NCBI GenBank assembly: GCA_964019055.1
Contig: OZ025224.1
Span: forward strand, 4,725,376 to 4,789,375
Source: Anthopleura xanthogrammica
Taxonomy: Eukaryota; Cnidaria; Anthozoa; Actiniaria; Actiniidae
Direction: 5' to 3'
Length of the DNA stretch: 64,000 nt
In this document: positions 13,279 to 28,788 of the stretch, piece by piece
How positions within the stretch are numbered: the stretch's first letter is position 1
Layout of the letters: every line of letters starts with the position of its first letter
Program-made: the position numbers and the translations under genes
Notes under the pieces: model-generated
What the model was told of the DNA's origin: nothing
What the model saw: the letters and a program-made list of their open reading frames with translations, nothing else
Database searches by the model: none

Positions 13279-14552
13279 TATTATTTTCTTAGTATTGAAG
13301 ATGTAGAGCTACTCTGTAGATATACTTCAATAAACCGTTATTATTATTATTATTTATTATTTTCTTAGTATTGAAGATGTAGAGCTACTCTGTAGATATA
13401 CTTCAATAAACCGTTATTATTATTATTATTTATTATTTTCTTAGTATTGAAGATGTAGAGCTACTCTGTAGATATACTTCAATAAACCGTTATTATTATT
13501 ATTATTTATTATTTTCTTAGTATTGAAGATGTAGAGCTACTCTGTAGATATACTTCAATAAACCGTTATTATTATTATTATTTATTATTTTCTTAGTATT
13601 GAAGATGTAGAGCTACTCTGTAGATATACTTCAATAAACCGTTATTATTATTATTATTTATTATTTTCTTAGTATTGAAGATGTAGAGCTACTCTGTAGA
13701 TATACTTCAATAAACCGTTATTATTATTATTATTTATTATTTTCTTAGTATTGAAGATGTAGAGCTACTCTGTAGATATACTTCAATAAACCGTTATTAT
13801 TATTATTATTTATTATTTTCTTAGTATTGAAGATGTAGAGCTACTCTGTAGATATACTTCAATAAACCGTTATTATTATTATTATTTATTATTTTCTTAG
13901 TATTGAAGATGTAGAGCTACTCTGTAGATATACTTCAATAAACCGTTATTATTATTATTATTTATTATTTTCTTAGTATTGAAGATGTAGAGCTACTCTG
14001 TAGATATACTTCAATAAACCGTTATTATTATTATTATTTATTATTTTCTTAGTATTGAAGATGTAGAGCTACTCTGTAGATATACTTCAATAAACCGTTA
14101 TTATTATTATTATTTATTATTTTCTTAGTATTGAAGATGTAGAGCTACTCTGTAGATATACTTCAATAAACCGTTATTATTATTATTATTTATTATTTTC
14201 TTAGTATTGAAGATGTAGAGCTACTCTGTAGATATACTTCAATAAACCGTTATTATTATTATTATTTATTATTTTCTTAGTATTGAAGATGTAGAGCTAC
14301 TCTGTAGATATACTTCAATAAACCGTTATTATTATTATTATTTATTATTTTCTTAGTATTGAAGATGTAGAGCTACTCTGTAGATATACTTCAATAAACC
14401 GTTATTATTATTATTATTTATTATTTTCTTAGTATTGAAGATGTAGAGCTACTCTGTAGATATACTTCAATAAACCGTTATTATTATTATTATTTATTAT
14501 TTTCTTAGTATTGAAGATGTAGAGCTTCTCTGTAGATATACTTCAATAAACC

Positions 14553-14588
<36 letters not shown>

Positions 14589-15026
14589 TATTATTTTCTT
14601 AGTATTGAAGATGTAGAGCTACTCTGTAGATATACTTCAATAAACCGTTATTATTATTATTATTTATTATTTTCTTAGTATTGAAGACGTAGAGCTTCTC
14701 TGTAGATATACTTCAATAAACCGTTATTATTATTATTATTTATTATTTTCTTAGTATTGAAGATGTAGAGCTACTCTGTAGATATACTTCAATAAACCGT
14801 TATTATTATTATTATTTATTATTTTCTTAGTATTGAAGATGTAGAGCTACTCTGTAGATATACTTCAATAAACCGTTATTATTATTATTATTTATTATTT
14901 TCTTAGTATTGAAGATGTAGAGCTTCTCTGTAGATATACTTCAATAAACCGTTATTATTATTATTATTTATTATTTTCTTAGTATTGAAGATGTAGAGCT
15001 ACTCTGTAGATATACTTCAATAAACC

Positions 15027-15068
<42 letters not shown>

Positions 15069-15277
15069 TATTATTTTCTTAGTATTGAAGATGTAGAGCT
15101 ACTCTGTAGATATGCTTCAATAAACCGTTATTATTATTATTATTTATTATTTTCTTAGTATTGAAGATGTAGAGCTACTCTGTAGATATACTTCAATAAA
15201 CCGTTATTATTATTATTATTATTATTTTCTTAGTATTGAAGATGTAGAGCTTCTCTGTAGATATACTTCAATAAACC

Positions 15278-15316
<39 letters not shown>

Positions 15317-15374
15317 TATTATTTTCTTAGTATTGAAGATGTAGAGCTACTCTGTAGATATGCTTCAATAAACC

Positions 15375-15416
<42 letters not shown>

Positions 15417-15795
15417 TATTATTTTCTTAGTATTGAAGATGTAGAGCTACTCTGTAGATATGCTTCAATAAACCGTTATTATTATTATTATTTATTATTT
15501 TCTTAGTATTGAAGATGTAGAGCTACTCTGTAGATATGCTTCAATAAACCGTTATTATTATTATTATTATTATTATTTATTATTTTCTTAGTATTGAAGA
15601 TGTAGAGCTACTCTGTAGATATACTTCAATAAACCGTTATTATTATTATTATTATTATTTTCTTAGTATTGAAGATGTAGAGCTACTCTGTAGATATGCT
15701 TCAATAAACCGTTATTATTATTATTATTATTATTATTTATTATTTTCTTAGTATTGAAGATGTAGAGCTACTCTGTAGATATACTTCAATAAACC

Positions 15796-15837
<42 letters not shown>

Positions 15838-16046
15838 TATTATTTTCTTAGTATTGAAGATGTAGAGCTACTCTGTAGATATGCTTCAATAAACCGTTAT
15901 TATTATTATTATTTATTATTTTCTTAGTATTGAAGATGTAGAGCTACTCTGTAGATATACTTCAATAAACCGTTATTATTATTATTATTATTATTTTCTT
16001 AGTATTGAAGATGTAGAGCTTCTCTGTAGATATACTTCAATAAACC

Positions 16047-16082
<36 letters not shown>

Positions 16083-16140
16083 TATTATTTTCTTAGTATT
16101 GAAGATGTAGAGCTACTCTGTAGATATGCTTCAATAAACC

Positions 16141-16179
<39 letters not shown>

Positions 16180-16549
16180 TATTATTTTCTTAGTATTGAA
16201 GATGTAGAGCTACTCTGTAGATATGCTTCAATAAACCGTTATTATTATTATTATTTATTATTTTCTTAGTATTGAAGATGTAGAGCTACTCTGTAGATAT
16301 GCTTCAATAAACCGTTATTATTATTATTATTATTATTATTTATTATTTTCTTAGTATTGAAGATGTAGAGCTACTCTGTAGATATACTTCAATAAACCGT
16401 TATTATTATTATTATTATTATTTTCTTAGTATTGAAGATGTAGAGCTACTCTGTAGATATACTTCAATAAACCGTTATTATTATTATTATTTATTATTTT
16501 CTTAGTATTGAAGATGTAGAGCTACTCTGTAGATATACTTCAATAAACC

Positions 16550-16588
<39 letters not shown>

Positions 16589-16721
16589 TATTATTTTCTT
16601 AGTATTGAAGATGTAGAGCTACTCTGTAGATATACTTCAATAAACCGTTATTATTATTATTATTATTATTTTCTTAGTATTGAAGATGTAGAGCTTCTCT
16701 GTAGATATACTTCAATAAACC

Positions 16722-16760
<39 letters not shown>

Positions 16761-16818
16761 TATTATTTTCTTAGTATTGAAGATGTAGAGCTACTCTGTA
16801 GATATACTTCAATAAACC

Positions 16819-16854
<36 letters not shown>

Positions 16855-17062
16855 TATTATTTTCTTAGTATTGAAGATGTAGAGCTACTCTGTAGATATG
16901 CTTCAATAAACCGTTATTATTATTATTATTATTATTTTCTTAGTATTGAAGATGTAGAGCTACTCTGTAGATATACTTCAATAAACCGTTATTATTATTA
17001 TTATTATTATTTTCTTAGTATTGAAGATGTAGAGCTTCTCTGTAGATATACTTCAATAAACC

Positions 17063-17098
<36 letters not shown>

Positions 17099-17156
17099 TA
17101 TTATTTTCTTAGTATTGAAGATGTAGAGCTTCTCTGTAGATATACTTCAATAAACC

Positions 17157-17192
<36 letters not shown>

Positions 17193-17400
17193 TATTATTT
17201 TCTTAGTATTGAAGATGTAGAGCTACTCTGTAGATATGCTTCAATAAACCGTTATTATTATTATTATTATTATTTTCTTAGTATTGAAGATGTAGAGCTA
17301 CTCTGTAGATATGCTTCAATAAACCGTTATTATTATTATTATTATTATTTTCTTAGTATTGAAGATGTAGAGCTTCTCTGTAGATATACTTCAATAAACC

Positions 17401-17436
<36 letters not shown>

Positions 17437-17719
17437 TATTATTTTCTTAGTATTGAAGATGTAGAGCTACTCTGTAGATATGCTTCAATAAACCGTTATT
17501 ATTATTATTATTATTATTTTCTTAGTATTGAAGATGTAGAGCTACTCTGTAGATATACTTCAATAAACCGTTATTATTATTATTATTATTATTTTCTTAG
17601 TATTGAAGATGTAGAGCTACTCTGTAGATATGCTTCAATAAACCGTTATTATTATTATTATTATTATTTTCTTAGTATTGAAGATGTAGAGCTTCTCTGT
17701 AGATATACTTCAATAAACC

Positions 17720-17755
<36 letters not shown>

Positions 17756-17963
17756 TATTATTTTCTTAGTATTGAAGATGTAGAGCTACTCTGTAGATAT
17801 GCTTCAATAAACCGTTATTATTATTATTATTATTATTTTCTTAGTATTGAAGATGTAGAGCTACTCTGTAGATATACTTCAATAAACCGTTATTATTATT
17901 ATTATTATTATTTTCTTAGTATTGAAGATGTAGAGCTTCTCTGTAGATATACTTCAATAAACC

Positions 17964-18005
<42 letters not shown>

Positions 18006-18131
18006 TTCTTAGTATTGAAGATGTAGAGCTACTCTGTAGATATACTTCAATAAACCGTTATTATTATTATTATTATTATTTTCTTAGTATTGAAGATGTA
18101 GAGCTTCTCTGTAGATATACTTCAATAAACC

Positions 18132-18167
<36 letters not shown>

Positions 18168-18225
18168 TATTATTTTCTTAGTATTGAAGATGTAGAGCTA
18201 CTCTGTAGATATGCTTCAATAAACC

Positions 18226-18261
<36 letters not shown>

Positions 18262-19283
18262 TATTATTTTCTTAGTATTGAAGATGTAGAGCTACTCTGT
18301 AGATATGCTTCAATAAACCGTTATTATTATTATTATTTATTATTTTCTTAGTATTGAAGATGTAGAGCTACTCTGTAGATATGCTTCAATAAACCGTTAT
18401 TATTATTATTATTATTATTATTTATTATTTTCTTAGTATTGAAGATGTAGAGCTACTCTGTAGATATGCTTCAATAAACCGTTATTATTATTATTATTAT
18501 TATTTATTATTTTCTTAGTATTGAAGATGTAGAGCTACTCTGTAGATATGCTTCAATAAACCGTTATTATTATTATTATTTATTATTTTCTTAGTATTGA
18601 AGATGTAGAGCTTCTCTGTAGATATACTTCAATAAACCGTTATTATTATTATTATTATTATTTATTATTTTCTTAGTATTGAAGATGTAGAGCTACTCTG
18701 TAGATATACTTCAATAAACCGTTATTATTATTATTATTATTATTTATTATTTTCTTAGTATTGAAGATGTAGAGCTACTCTGTAGATATGCTTCAATAAA
18801 CCGTTATTATTATTATTATTATTATTTTCTTAGTATTGAAGATGTAGAGCTTCTCTGTAGATATACTTCAATAAACCGTTATTATTATTATTATTATTAT
18901 TTATTATTTTCTTAGTATTGAAGATGTAGAGCTTCTCTGTAGATATACTTCAATAAACCGTTATTATTATTATTATTATTATTTATTATTTTCTTAGTAT
19001 TGAAGATGTAGAGCTTCTCTGTAGATATACTTCAATAAACCGTTATTATTATTATTATTATTATTTATTATTTTCTTAGTATTGAAGATGTAGAGCTACT
19101 CTGTAGATATGCTTCAATAAACCGTTATTATTATTATTATTATTATTATTTATTATTTTCTTAGTATTGAAGATGTAGAGCTACTCTGTAGATATACTTC
19201 AATAAACCGTTATTATTAATATTATTATTATTTTCTTAGTATTGAAGATGTAGAGCTTCTCTGTAGATATACTTCAATAAACC

Positions 19284-19322
<39 letters not shown>

Positions 19323-20171
19323 TATTATTTTCTTAGTATTGAAGATGTAGAGCTACTCTGTAGATATGCTTCAATAAACCGTTATTATTATTATTATTTA
19401 TTATTTTCTTAGTATTGAAGATGTAGAGCTACTCTGTAGATATACTTCAATAAACCGTTATTATTATTATTATTTATTATTTTCTTAGTATTGAAGATGT
19501 AGAGCTTCTCTGTAGATATACTTCAATAAACCGTTATTATTATTATTATTATTATTTATTATTTTCTTAGTATTGAAGATGTAGAGCTTCTCTGTAGATA
19601 TACTTCAATAAACCGTTATTATTATTATTATTATTATTTATTATTTTCTTAGTATTGAAGATGTAGAGCTTCTCTGTAGATATACTTCAATAAACCGTTA
19701 TTATTATTATTATTATTATTTATTATTTTCTTAGTATTGAAGATGTAGAGCTACTCTGTAGATATGCTTCAATAAACCGTTATTATTATTATTATTATTA
19801 TTTTCTTAGTATTGAAGATGTAGAGCTTCTCTGTAGATATACTTCAATAAACCGTTATTATTATTATTATTATTATTTATTATTTTCTTAGTATTGAAGA
19901 TGTAGAGCTTCTCTGTAGATATACTTCAATAAACCGTTATTATTATTATTATTTATTATTTTCTTAGTATTGAAGATGTAGAGCTACTCTGTAGATATGC
20001 TTCAATAAACCGTTATTATTATTATTATTATTATTATTTATTATTTTCTTAGTATTGAAGATGTAGAGCTACTCTGTAGATATACTTCAATAAACCGTTA
20101 TTATTAATATTATTATTATTTTCTTAGTATTGAAGATGTAGAGCTTCTCTGTAGATATACTTCAATAAACC

Positions 20172-20210
<39 letters not shown>

Positions 20211-20420
20211 TATTATTTTCTTAGTATTGAAGATGTAGAGCTACTCTGTAGATATGCTTCAATAAACCGTTATTATTATTATTATTTATTATTTTCTTAG
20301 TATTGAAGATGTAGAGCTACTCTGTAGATATACTTCAATAAACCGTTATTATTATTATTATTTATTATTTTCTTAGTATTGAAGATGTAGAGCTTCTCTG
20401 TAGATATACTTCAATAAACC

Positions 20421-20456
<36 letters not shown>

Positions 20457-20666
20457 TATTATTTTCTTAGTATTGAAGATGTAGAGCTACTCTGTAGATA
20501 TGCTTCAATAAACCGTTATTATTATTATTATTTATTATTTTCTTAGTATTGAAGATGTAGAGCTACTCTGTAGATATACTTCAATAAACCGTTATTATTA
20601 TTATTATTTATTATTTTCTTAGTATTGAAGATGTAGAGCTTCTCTGTAGATATACTTCAATAAACC

Positions 20667-20705
<39 letters not shown>

Positions 20706-20763
20706 TATTATTTTCTTAGTATTGAAGATGTAGAGCTTCTCTGTAGATATACTTCAATAAACC

Positions 20764-20799
<36 letters not shown>

Positions 20800-21094
20800 T
20801 ATTATTTTCTTAGTATTGAAGATGTAGAGCTACTCTGTAGATATGCTTCAATAAACCGTTATTATTATTATTATTTATTATTTTCTTAGTATTGAAGATG
20901 TAGAGCTTCTCTGTAGATATACTTCAATAAATCGTTATTATTATTATTATTATTATTATTTATTATTTTCTTAGTATTGAAGATGTAGAGCTACTCTGTA
21001 GATATACTTCAATAAACCGTTATTATTATTATTATTTATTATTTTCTTAGTATTGAAGATGTAGAGCTTCTCTGTAGATATACTTCAATAAACC

Positions 21095-21142
<48 letters not shown>

Positions 21143-21370
21143 TATTATTTTCTTAGTATTGAAGATGTAGAGCTACTCTGTAGATATACTTCAATAAATC
21201 GTTATTATTATTATTATTATTATTATTTATTATTTTCTTAGTATTGAAGATGTAGAGCTACTCTGTAGATATACTTCAATAAATCGTTATTATTATTATT
21301 ATTATTATTATTTATTATTTTCTTAGTATTGAAGATGTAGAGCTTCTCTGTAGATATACTTCAATAAACC

Positions 21371-21412
<42 letters not shown>

Positions 21413-21794
21413 TATTATTTTCTTAGTATTGAAGATGTAGAGCTACTCTGTAGATATACTTCAATAAATCGTTATTATTATTATTATTATTATTATTTAT
21501 TATTTTCTTAGTATTGAAGATGTAGAGCTACTCTGTAGATATACTTCAATAAATCGTTATTATTATTATTATTATTATTATTTATTATTTTCTTAGTATT
21601 GAAGATGTAGAGCTACTCTGTAGATATACTTCAATAAACCGTTATTATTATTATTATTATTATTTTCTTAGTATTGAAGATGTAGAGTTTCTCTGTAGAT
21701 ATACTTCAATAAATCGTTATTATTATTATTATTATTTATTATTTTCTTAGTATTGAAGATGTAGAGCTTCTCTGTAGATATACTTCAATAAACC

Positions 21795-21836
<42 letters not shown>

Positions 21837-22350
21837 TATTATTTTCTTAGTATTGAAGATGTAGAGCTACTCTGTAGATATACTTCAATAAATCGTTATT
21901 ATTATTATTATTTATTATTTTCTTAGTATTGAAGATGTAGAGCTTCTCTGTAGATATACTTCAATAAACCGTTATTATTATTATTATTTATTATTTTCTT
22001 AGTATTGAAGATGTAGAGCTTCTCTGTAGATATACTTCAATAAACCGTTATTATTATTATTATTTATTATTTTCTTAGTATTGAAGATGTAGAGCTTCTC
22101 TGTAGATATACTTCAATAAACCGTTATTATTATTATTATTTATTATTTTCTTAGTATTGAAGATGTAGAGCTTCTCTGTAGATATGCTTCAATAAACCGT
22201 TATTATTATTATTATTTATTATTTTCTTAGTATTGAAGATGTAGAGCTACTCTGTAGATATACTTCAATAAACCGTTATTATTATTATTATTTATTATTT
22301 TCTTAGTATTGAAGATGTACAGCTTCTCTGTAGATATACTTCAATAAACC

Positions 22351-22395
<45 letters not shown>

Positions 22396-22599
22396 TTCTT
22401 AGTATTGAAGATGTAGAGCTACTCTGTAGATATACTTCAATAAACCGTTATTATTATTATTATTTATTATTTTCTTAGTATTGAAGATGTAGAGCTACTC
22501 TGTAGATATACTTCAATAAACCGTTATTATTATTATTATTTATTATTTTCTTAGTATTGAAGATGTAGAGCTACTCTGTAGATATACTTCAATAAACAC

Positions 22600-22634
<35 letters not shown>

Positions 22635-22837
22635 TTCTTAGTATTGAAGATGTAGAGCTACTCTGTAGATATACTTCAATAAACCGTTATTATTATTATT
22701 ATTTATTATTTTCTTAGTATTGAAGATGTAGAGCTACTCTGTAGATATACTTCAATAAACCGTTATTATTATTATTATTTATTATTTTCTTAGTATTGAA
22801 GATGTACAGCTTCTCTGTAGATATACTTCAATAAACC

Positions 22838-22873
<36 letters not shown>

Positions 22874-23228
22874 TTCTTAGTATTGAAGATGTAGAGCTAC
22901 TCTGTAGATATACTTCAATAAACCGTTATTATTATTATTATTTATTATTTTCTTAGTATTGAAGATGTAGAGCTACTCTGTAGATATACTTCAATAAACC
23001 GTTATTATTATTATTATTTATTATTTTCTTAGTATTGAAGATGTAGAGCTTCTCTGTAGATATACTTCAATAAACCGTTATTATTATTATTATTTATTAT
23101 TTTCTTAGTATTGAAGATGTAGAGCTACTCTGTAGATATACTTCAATAAACCGTTATTATTATTATTATTTATTATTTTCTTAGTATTGAAGATGTAGAG
23201 CTTCTCTGTAGATATACTTCAATAAACC

Positions 23229-23270
<42 letters not shown>

Positions 23271-23567
23271 TATTATTTTCTTAGTATTGAAGATGTAGAG
23301 CTACTCTGTAGATATACTTCAATAAATCGTTATTATTATTATTATTATTATTATTTATTATTTTCTTAGTATTGAAGATGTAGAGCTACTCTGTAGATAT
23401 ACTTCAATAAACCGTTATTATTATTATTATTATTATTTTCTTAGTATTGAAGATGTAGAGCTTCTCTGTAGATATACTTCAATAAATCGTTATTATTATT
23501 ATTATTATTTATTATTTTCTTAGTATTGAAGATGTAGAGCTTCTCTGTAGATAAACTTCAATAAACC

Positions 23568-23618
<51 letters not shown>

Positions 23619-24132
23619 TATTATTTTCTTAGTATTGAAGATGTAGAGCTACTCTGTAGATATACTTCAATAAATCGTTATTATTATTATTATTTATTAT
23701 TTTCTTAGTATTGAAGATGTAGAGCTACTCTGTAGATATACTTCAATAAACCGTTATTATTATTATTATTTATTATTTTCTTAGTATTGAAGATGTAGAG
23801 CTTCTCTGTAGATATACTTCAATAAACCGTTATTATTATTATTATTTATTATTTTCTTAGTATTGAAGATGTAGAGCTTCTCTGTAGATATACTTCAATA
23901 AACCGTTATTATTATTATTATTTATTATTTTCTTAGTATTGAAGATGTAGAGCTTCTCTGTAGATATGCTTCAATAAACCGTTATTATTATTATTATTTA
24001 TTATTTTCTTAGTATTGAAGATGTAGAGCTACTCTGTAGATATACTTCAATAAACCGTTATTATTATTATTATTTATTATTTTCTTAGTATTGAAGATGT
24101 ACAGCTTCTCTGTAGATATACTTCAATAAACC

Positions 24133-24180
<48 letters not shown>

Positions 24181-24307
24181 TTCTTAGTATTGAAGATGTA
24201 GAGCTACTCTGTAGATATACTTCAATAAACCGTTATTATTATTATTATTTATTATTTTCTTAGTATTGAAGATGTACAGCTTCTCTGTAGATATACTTCA
24301 ATAAACC

Positions 24308-24352
<45 letters not shown>

Positions 24353-24479
24353 TTCTTAGTATTGAAGATGTAGAGCTACTCTGTAGATATACTTCAATAA
24401 ACCGTTATTATTATTATTATTTATTATTTTCTTAGTATTGAAGATGTACAGCTTCTCTGTAGATATACTTCAATAAACC

Positions 24480-24521
<42 letters not shown>

Positions 24522-24876
24522 TTCTTAGTATTGAAGATGTAGAGCTACTCTGTAGATATACTTCAATAAACCGTTATTATTATTATTATTTATTATTTTC
24601 TTAGTATTGAAGATGTAGAGCTTCTCTGTAGATATACTTCAATAAACCGTTATTATTATTATTATTTATTATTTTCTTAGTATTGAAGATGTAGAGCTTC
24701 TCTGTAGATATGCTTCAATAAACCGTTATTATTATTATTATTTATTATTTTCTTAGTATTGAAGATGTAGAGCTACTCTGTAGATATACTTCAATAAACC
24801 GTTATTATTATTATTATTTATTATTTTCTTAGTATTGAAGATGTACAGCTTCTCTGTAGATATACTTCAATAAACC

Positions 24877-24921
<45 letters not shown>

Positions 24922-25125
24922 TTCTTAGTATTGAAGATGTAGAGCTACTCTGTAGATATACTTCAATAAACCGTTATTATTATTATTATTTATTATTTTC
25001 TTAGTATTGAAGATGTAGAGCTACTCTGTAGATATACTTCAATAAACCGTTATTATTATTATTATTTATTATTTTCTTAGTATTGAAGATGTAGAGCTAC
25101 TCTGTAGATATACTTCAATAAACAC

Positions 25126-25160
<35 letters not shown>

Positions 25161-25363
25161 TTCTTAGTATTGAAGATGTAGAGCTACTCTGTAGATATAC
25201 TTCAATAAACCGTTATTATTATTATTATTTATTATTTTCTTAGTATTGAAGATGTAGAGCTACTCTGTAGATATACTTCAATAAACCGTTATTATTATTA
25301 TTATTTATTATTTTCTTAGTATTGAAGATGTACAGCTTCTCTGTAGATATACTTCAATAAACC

Positions 25364-25399
<36 letters not shown>

Positions 25400-25754
25400 T
25401 TCTTAGTATTGAAGATGTAGAGCTACTCTGTAGATATACTTCAATAAACCGTTATTATTATTATTATTTATTATTTTCTTAGTATTGAAGATGTAGAGCT
25501 ACTCTGTAGATATACTTCAATAAACCGTTATTATTATTATTATTTATTATTTTCTTAGTATTGAAGATGTAGAGCTTCTCTGTAGATATACTTCAATAAA
25601 CCGTTATTATTATTATTATTTATTATTTTCTTAGTATTGAAGATGTAGAGCTACTCTGTAGATATACTTCAATAAACCGTTATTATTATTATTATTTATT
25701 ATTTTCTTAGTATTGAAGATGTAGAGCTTCTCTGTAGATATACTTCAATAAACC

Positions 25755-25796
<42 letters not shown>

Positions 25797-26093
25797 TATT
25801 ATTTTCTTAGTATTGAAGATGTAGAGCTACTCTGTAGATATACTTCAATAAATCGTTATTATTATTATTATTATTATTATTTATTATTTTCTTAGTATTG
25901 AAGATGTAGAGCTACTCTGTAGATATACTTCAATAAACCGTTATTATTATTATTATTATTATTTTCTTAGTATTGAAGATGTAGAGCTTCTCTGTAGATA
26001 TACTTCAATAAATCGTTATTATTATTATTATTATTTATTATTTTCTTAGTATTGAAGATGTAGAGCTTCTCTGTAGATAAACTTCAATAAACC

Positions 26094-26141
<48 letters not shown>

Positions 26142-26655
26142 TATTATTTTCTTAGTATTGAAGATGTAGAGCTACTCTGTAGATATACTTCAATAAATCG
26201 TTATTATTATTATTATTTATTATTTTCTTAGTATTGAAGATGTAGAGCTACTCTGTAGATATACTTCAATAAACCGTTATTATTATTATTATTTATTATT
26301 TTCTTAGTATTGAAGATGTAGAGCTTCTCTGTAGATATACTTCAATAAACCGTTATTATTATTATTATTTATTATTTTCTTAGTATTGAAGATGTAGAGC
26401 TTCTCTGTAGATATACTTCAATAAACCGTTATTATTATTATTATTTATTATTTTCTTAGTATTGAAGATGTAGAGCTTCTCTGTAGATATGCTTCAATAA
26501 ACCGTTATTATTATTATTATTTATTATTTTCTTAGTATTGAAGATGTAGAGCTACTCTGTAGATATACTTCAATAAACCGTTATTATTATTATTATTTAT
26601 TATTTTCTTAGTATTGAAGATGTACAGCTTCTCTGTAGATATACTTCAATAAACC

Positions 26656-26703
<48 letters not shown>

Positions 26704-26830
26704 TTCTTAGTATTGAAGATGTAGAGCTACTCTGTAGATATACTTCAATAAACCGTTATTATTATTATTATTTATTATTTTCTTAGTATTGAAGATGTAC
26801 AGCTTCTCTGTAGATATACTTCAATAAACC

Positions 26831-26875
<45 letters not shown>

Positions 26876-27002
26876 TTCTTAGTATTGAAGATGTAGAGCT
26901 ACTCTGTAGATATACTTCAATAAACCGTTATTATTATTATTATTTATTATTTTCTTAGTATTGAAGATGTACAGCTTCTCTGTAGATATACTTCAATAAA
27001 CC

Positions 27003-27041
<39 letters not shown>

Positions 27042-27395
27042 TTCTTAGTATTGAAGATGTAGAGCTACTCTGTAGATATACTTCAATAAACCGTTATTAT
27101 TATTATTATTTATTATTTTCTTAGTATTGAAGATGTAGAGCTACTCTGTAGATATACTTCAATAAACCGTTATTATTATTATTATTTATTATTTTCTTAG
27201 TATTGAAGATGTAGAGCTACTCTGTAGATATACTTCAATAAACCGTTATTATTATTATTATTTATTATTTTCTTAGTATTGAAGATGTAGAGCTACTCTG
27301 TAGATATACTTCAATAAACCGTTATTATTATTATTATTATTATTTTCTTAGTATTGAAGATGTAGAGCTTCTCTGTAGATATACTTCAATAAACC

Positions 27396-27431
<36 letters not shown>

Positions 27432-27644
27432 TATTATTATTTTCTTAGTATTGAAGATGTAGAGCTACTCTGTAGATATGCTTCAATAAACCGTTATTAT
27501 TATTATTATTTATTATTTTCTTAGTATTGAAGATGTAGAGCTACTCTGTAGATATACTTCAATAAACCGTTATTATTATTATTATTTATTATTTTCTTAG
27601 TATTGAAGATGTAGAGCTTCTCTGTAGATATACTTCAATAAACC

Positions 27645-27686
<42 letters not shown>

Positions 27687-28210
27687 TATTATTTTCTTAG
27701 TATTGAAGATGTAGAGCTACTCTGTAGATATGCTTCAATAAACCGTTATTATTATTATTATTTATTATTTTCTTAGTATTGAAGATGTAGAGCTTCTCTG
27801 TAGATATACTTCAATAAACCGTTATTATTATTATTATTTATTATTATTTATTATTTTCTTAGTATTGAAGATGTAGAGCTACTCTGTAGATATACTTCAA
27901 TAAACCGTTATTATTATTATTATTTATTATTTTCTTAGTATTGAAGATGTAGAGCTACTCTGTAGATATACTTCAATAAACCGTTATTATTATTATTATT
28001 TATTATTTTCTTAGTATTGAAGATGTAGAGCTACTCTGTAGATATACTTCAATAAACCGTTATTATTATTATTATTTATTATTTTCTTAGTATTGAAGAT
28101 GTAGAGCTACTCTGTAGATATACTTCAATAAACCGTTATTATTATTATTATTTATTATTTTCTTAGTATTGAAGATGTAGAGCTTCTCTGTAGATATACT
28201 TCAATAAACC

Positions 28211-28255
<45 letters not shown>

Positions 28256-28464
28256 TATTATTTTCTTAGTATTGAAGATGTAGAGCTACTCTGTAGATAT
28301 ACTTCAATAAACCGTTATTATTATTATTATTATTATTTTCTTAGTATTGAAGATGTAGAGCTACTCTGTAGATATACTTCAATAAACCGTTATTATTATT
28401 ATTATTTATTATTTTCTTAGTATTGAAGATGTAGAGCTTCTCTGTAGATATACTTCAATAAACC

Positions 28465-28521
<57 letters not shown>

Positions 28522-28579
28522 TATTATTTTCTTAGTATTGAAGATGTAGAGCTACTCTGTAGATATACTTCAATAAATC

Positions 28580-28612
<33 letters not shown>

Positions 28613-28748
28613 TATTATTTTCTTAGTATTGAAGATGTAGAGCTACTCTGTAGATATGCTTCAATAAATCGTTATTATTATTATTATTATTATTATTTTC
28701 TTAGTATTGAAGATGTAGAGCTACTCTGTAGATATGCTTCAATAAACC

Positions 28749-28788
<40 letters not shown>

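Larger units (their letters stand above)
9246..28788 (+). repeat. Giant composite minisatellite array, about 19.5 kb
   Basis: Head-to-tail monomers, mostly about 75-110 bp and roughly 200-230 in number. Each consists of TTATTATTTTCTTAG, then a foldback core bounded by TATTGAAG and CTTCAATA, then AATAAACCG or AATAAATCG, then (TTA)n of variable length. Common variants are GCTACT/GCTTCT in the core centre and ATAC/ATGC before the right arm. Monomers up to about 12990 mostly end AATAAATCG; from about 13010 most end AATAAACCG, with islands of the T form (for example 21180-21900). Two identical composite transposons interrupt the array. It fills most of intron 3 of gene A and contains no coding sequence. 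Confidence 0.97.

Noticed and set aside
9246..28788. CRISPR-like array of regularly spaced repeats
   Set aside because: The spacers are only (TTA)n of variable length, there are no cas genes, and the surrounding genes are spliced animal genes.
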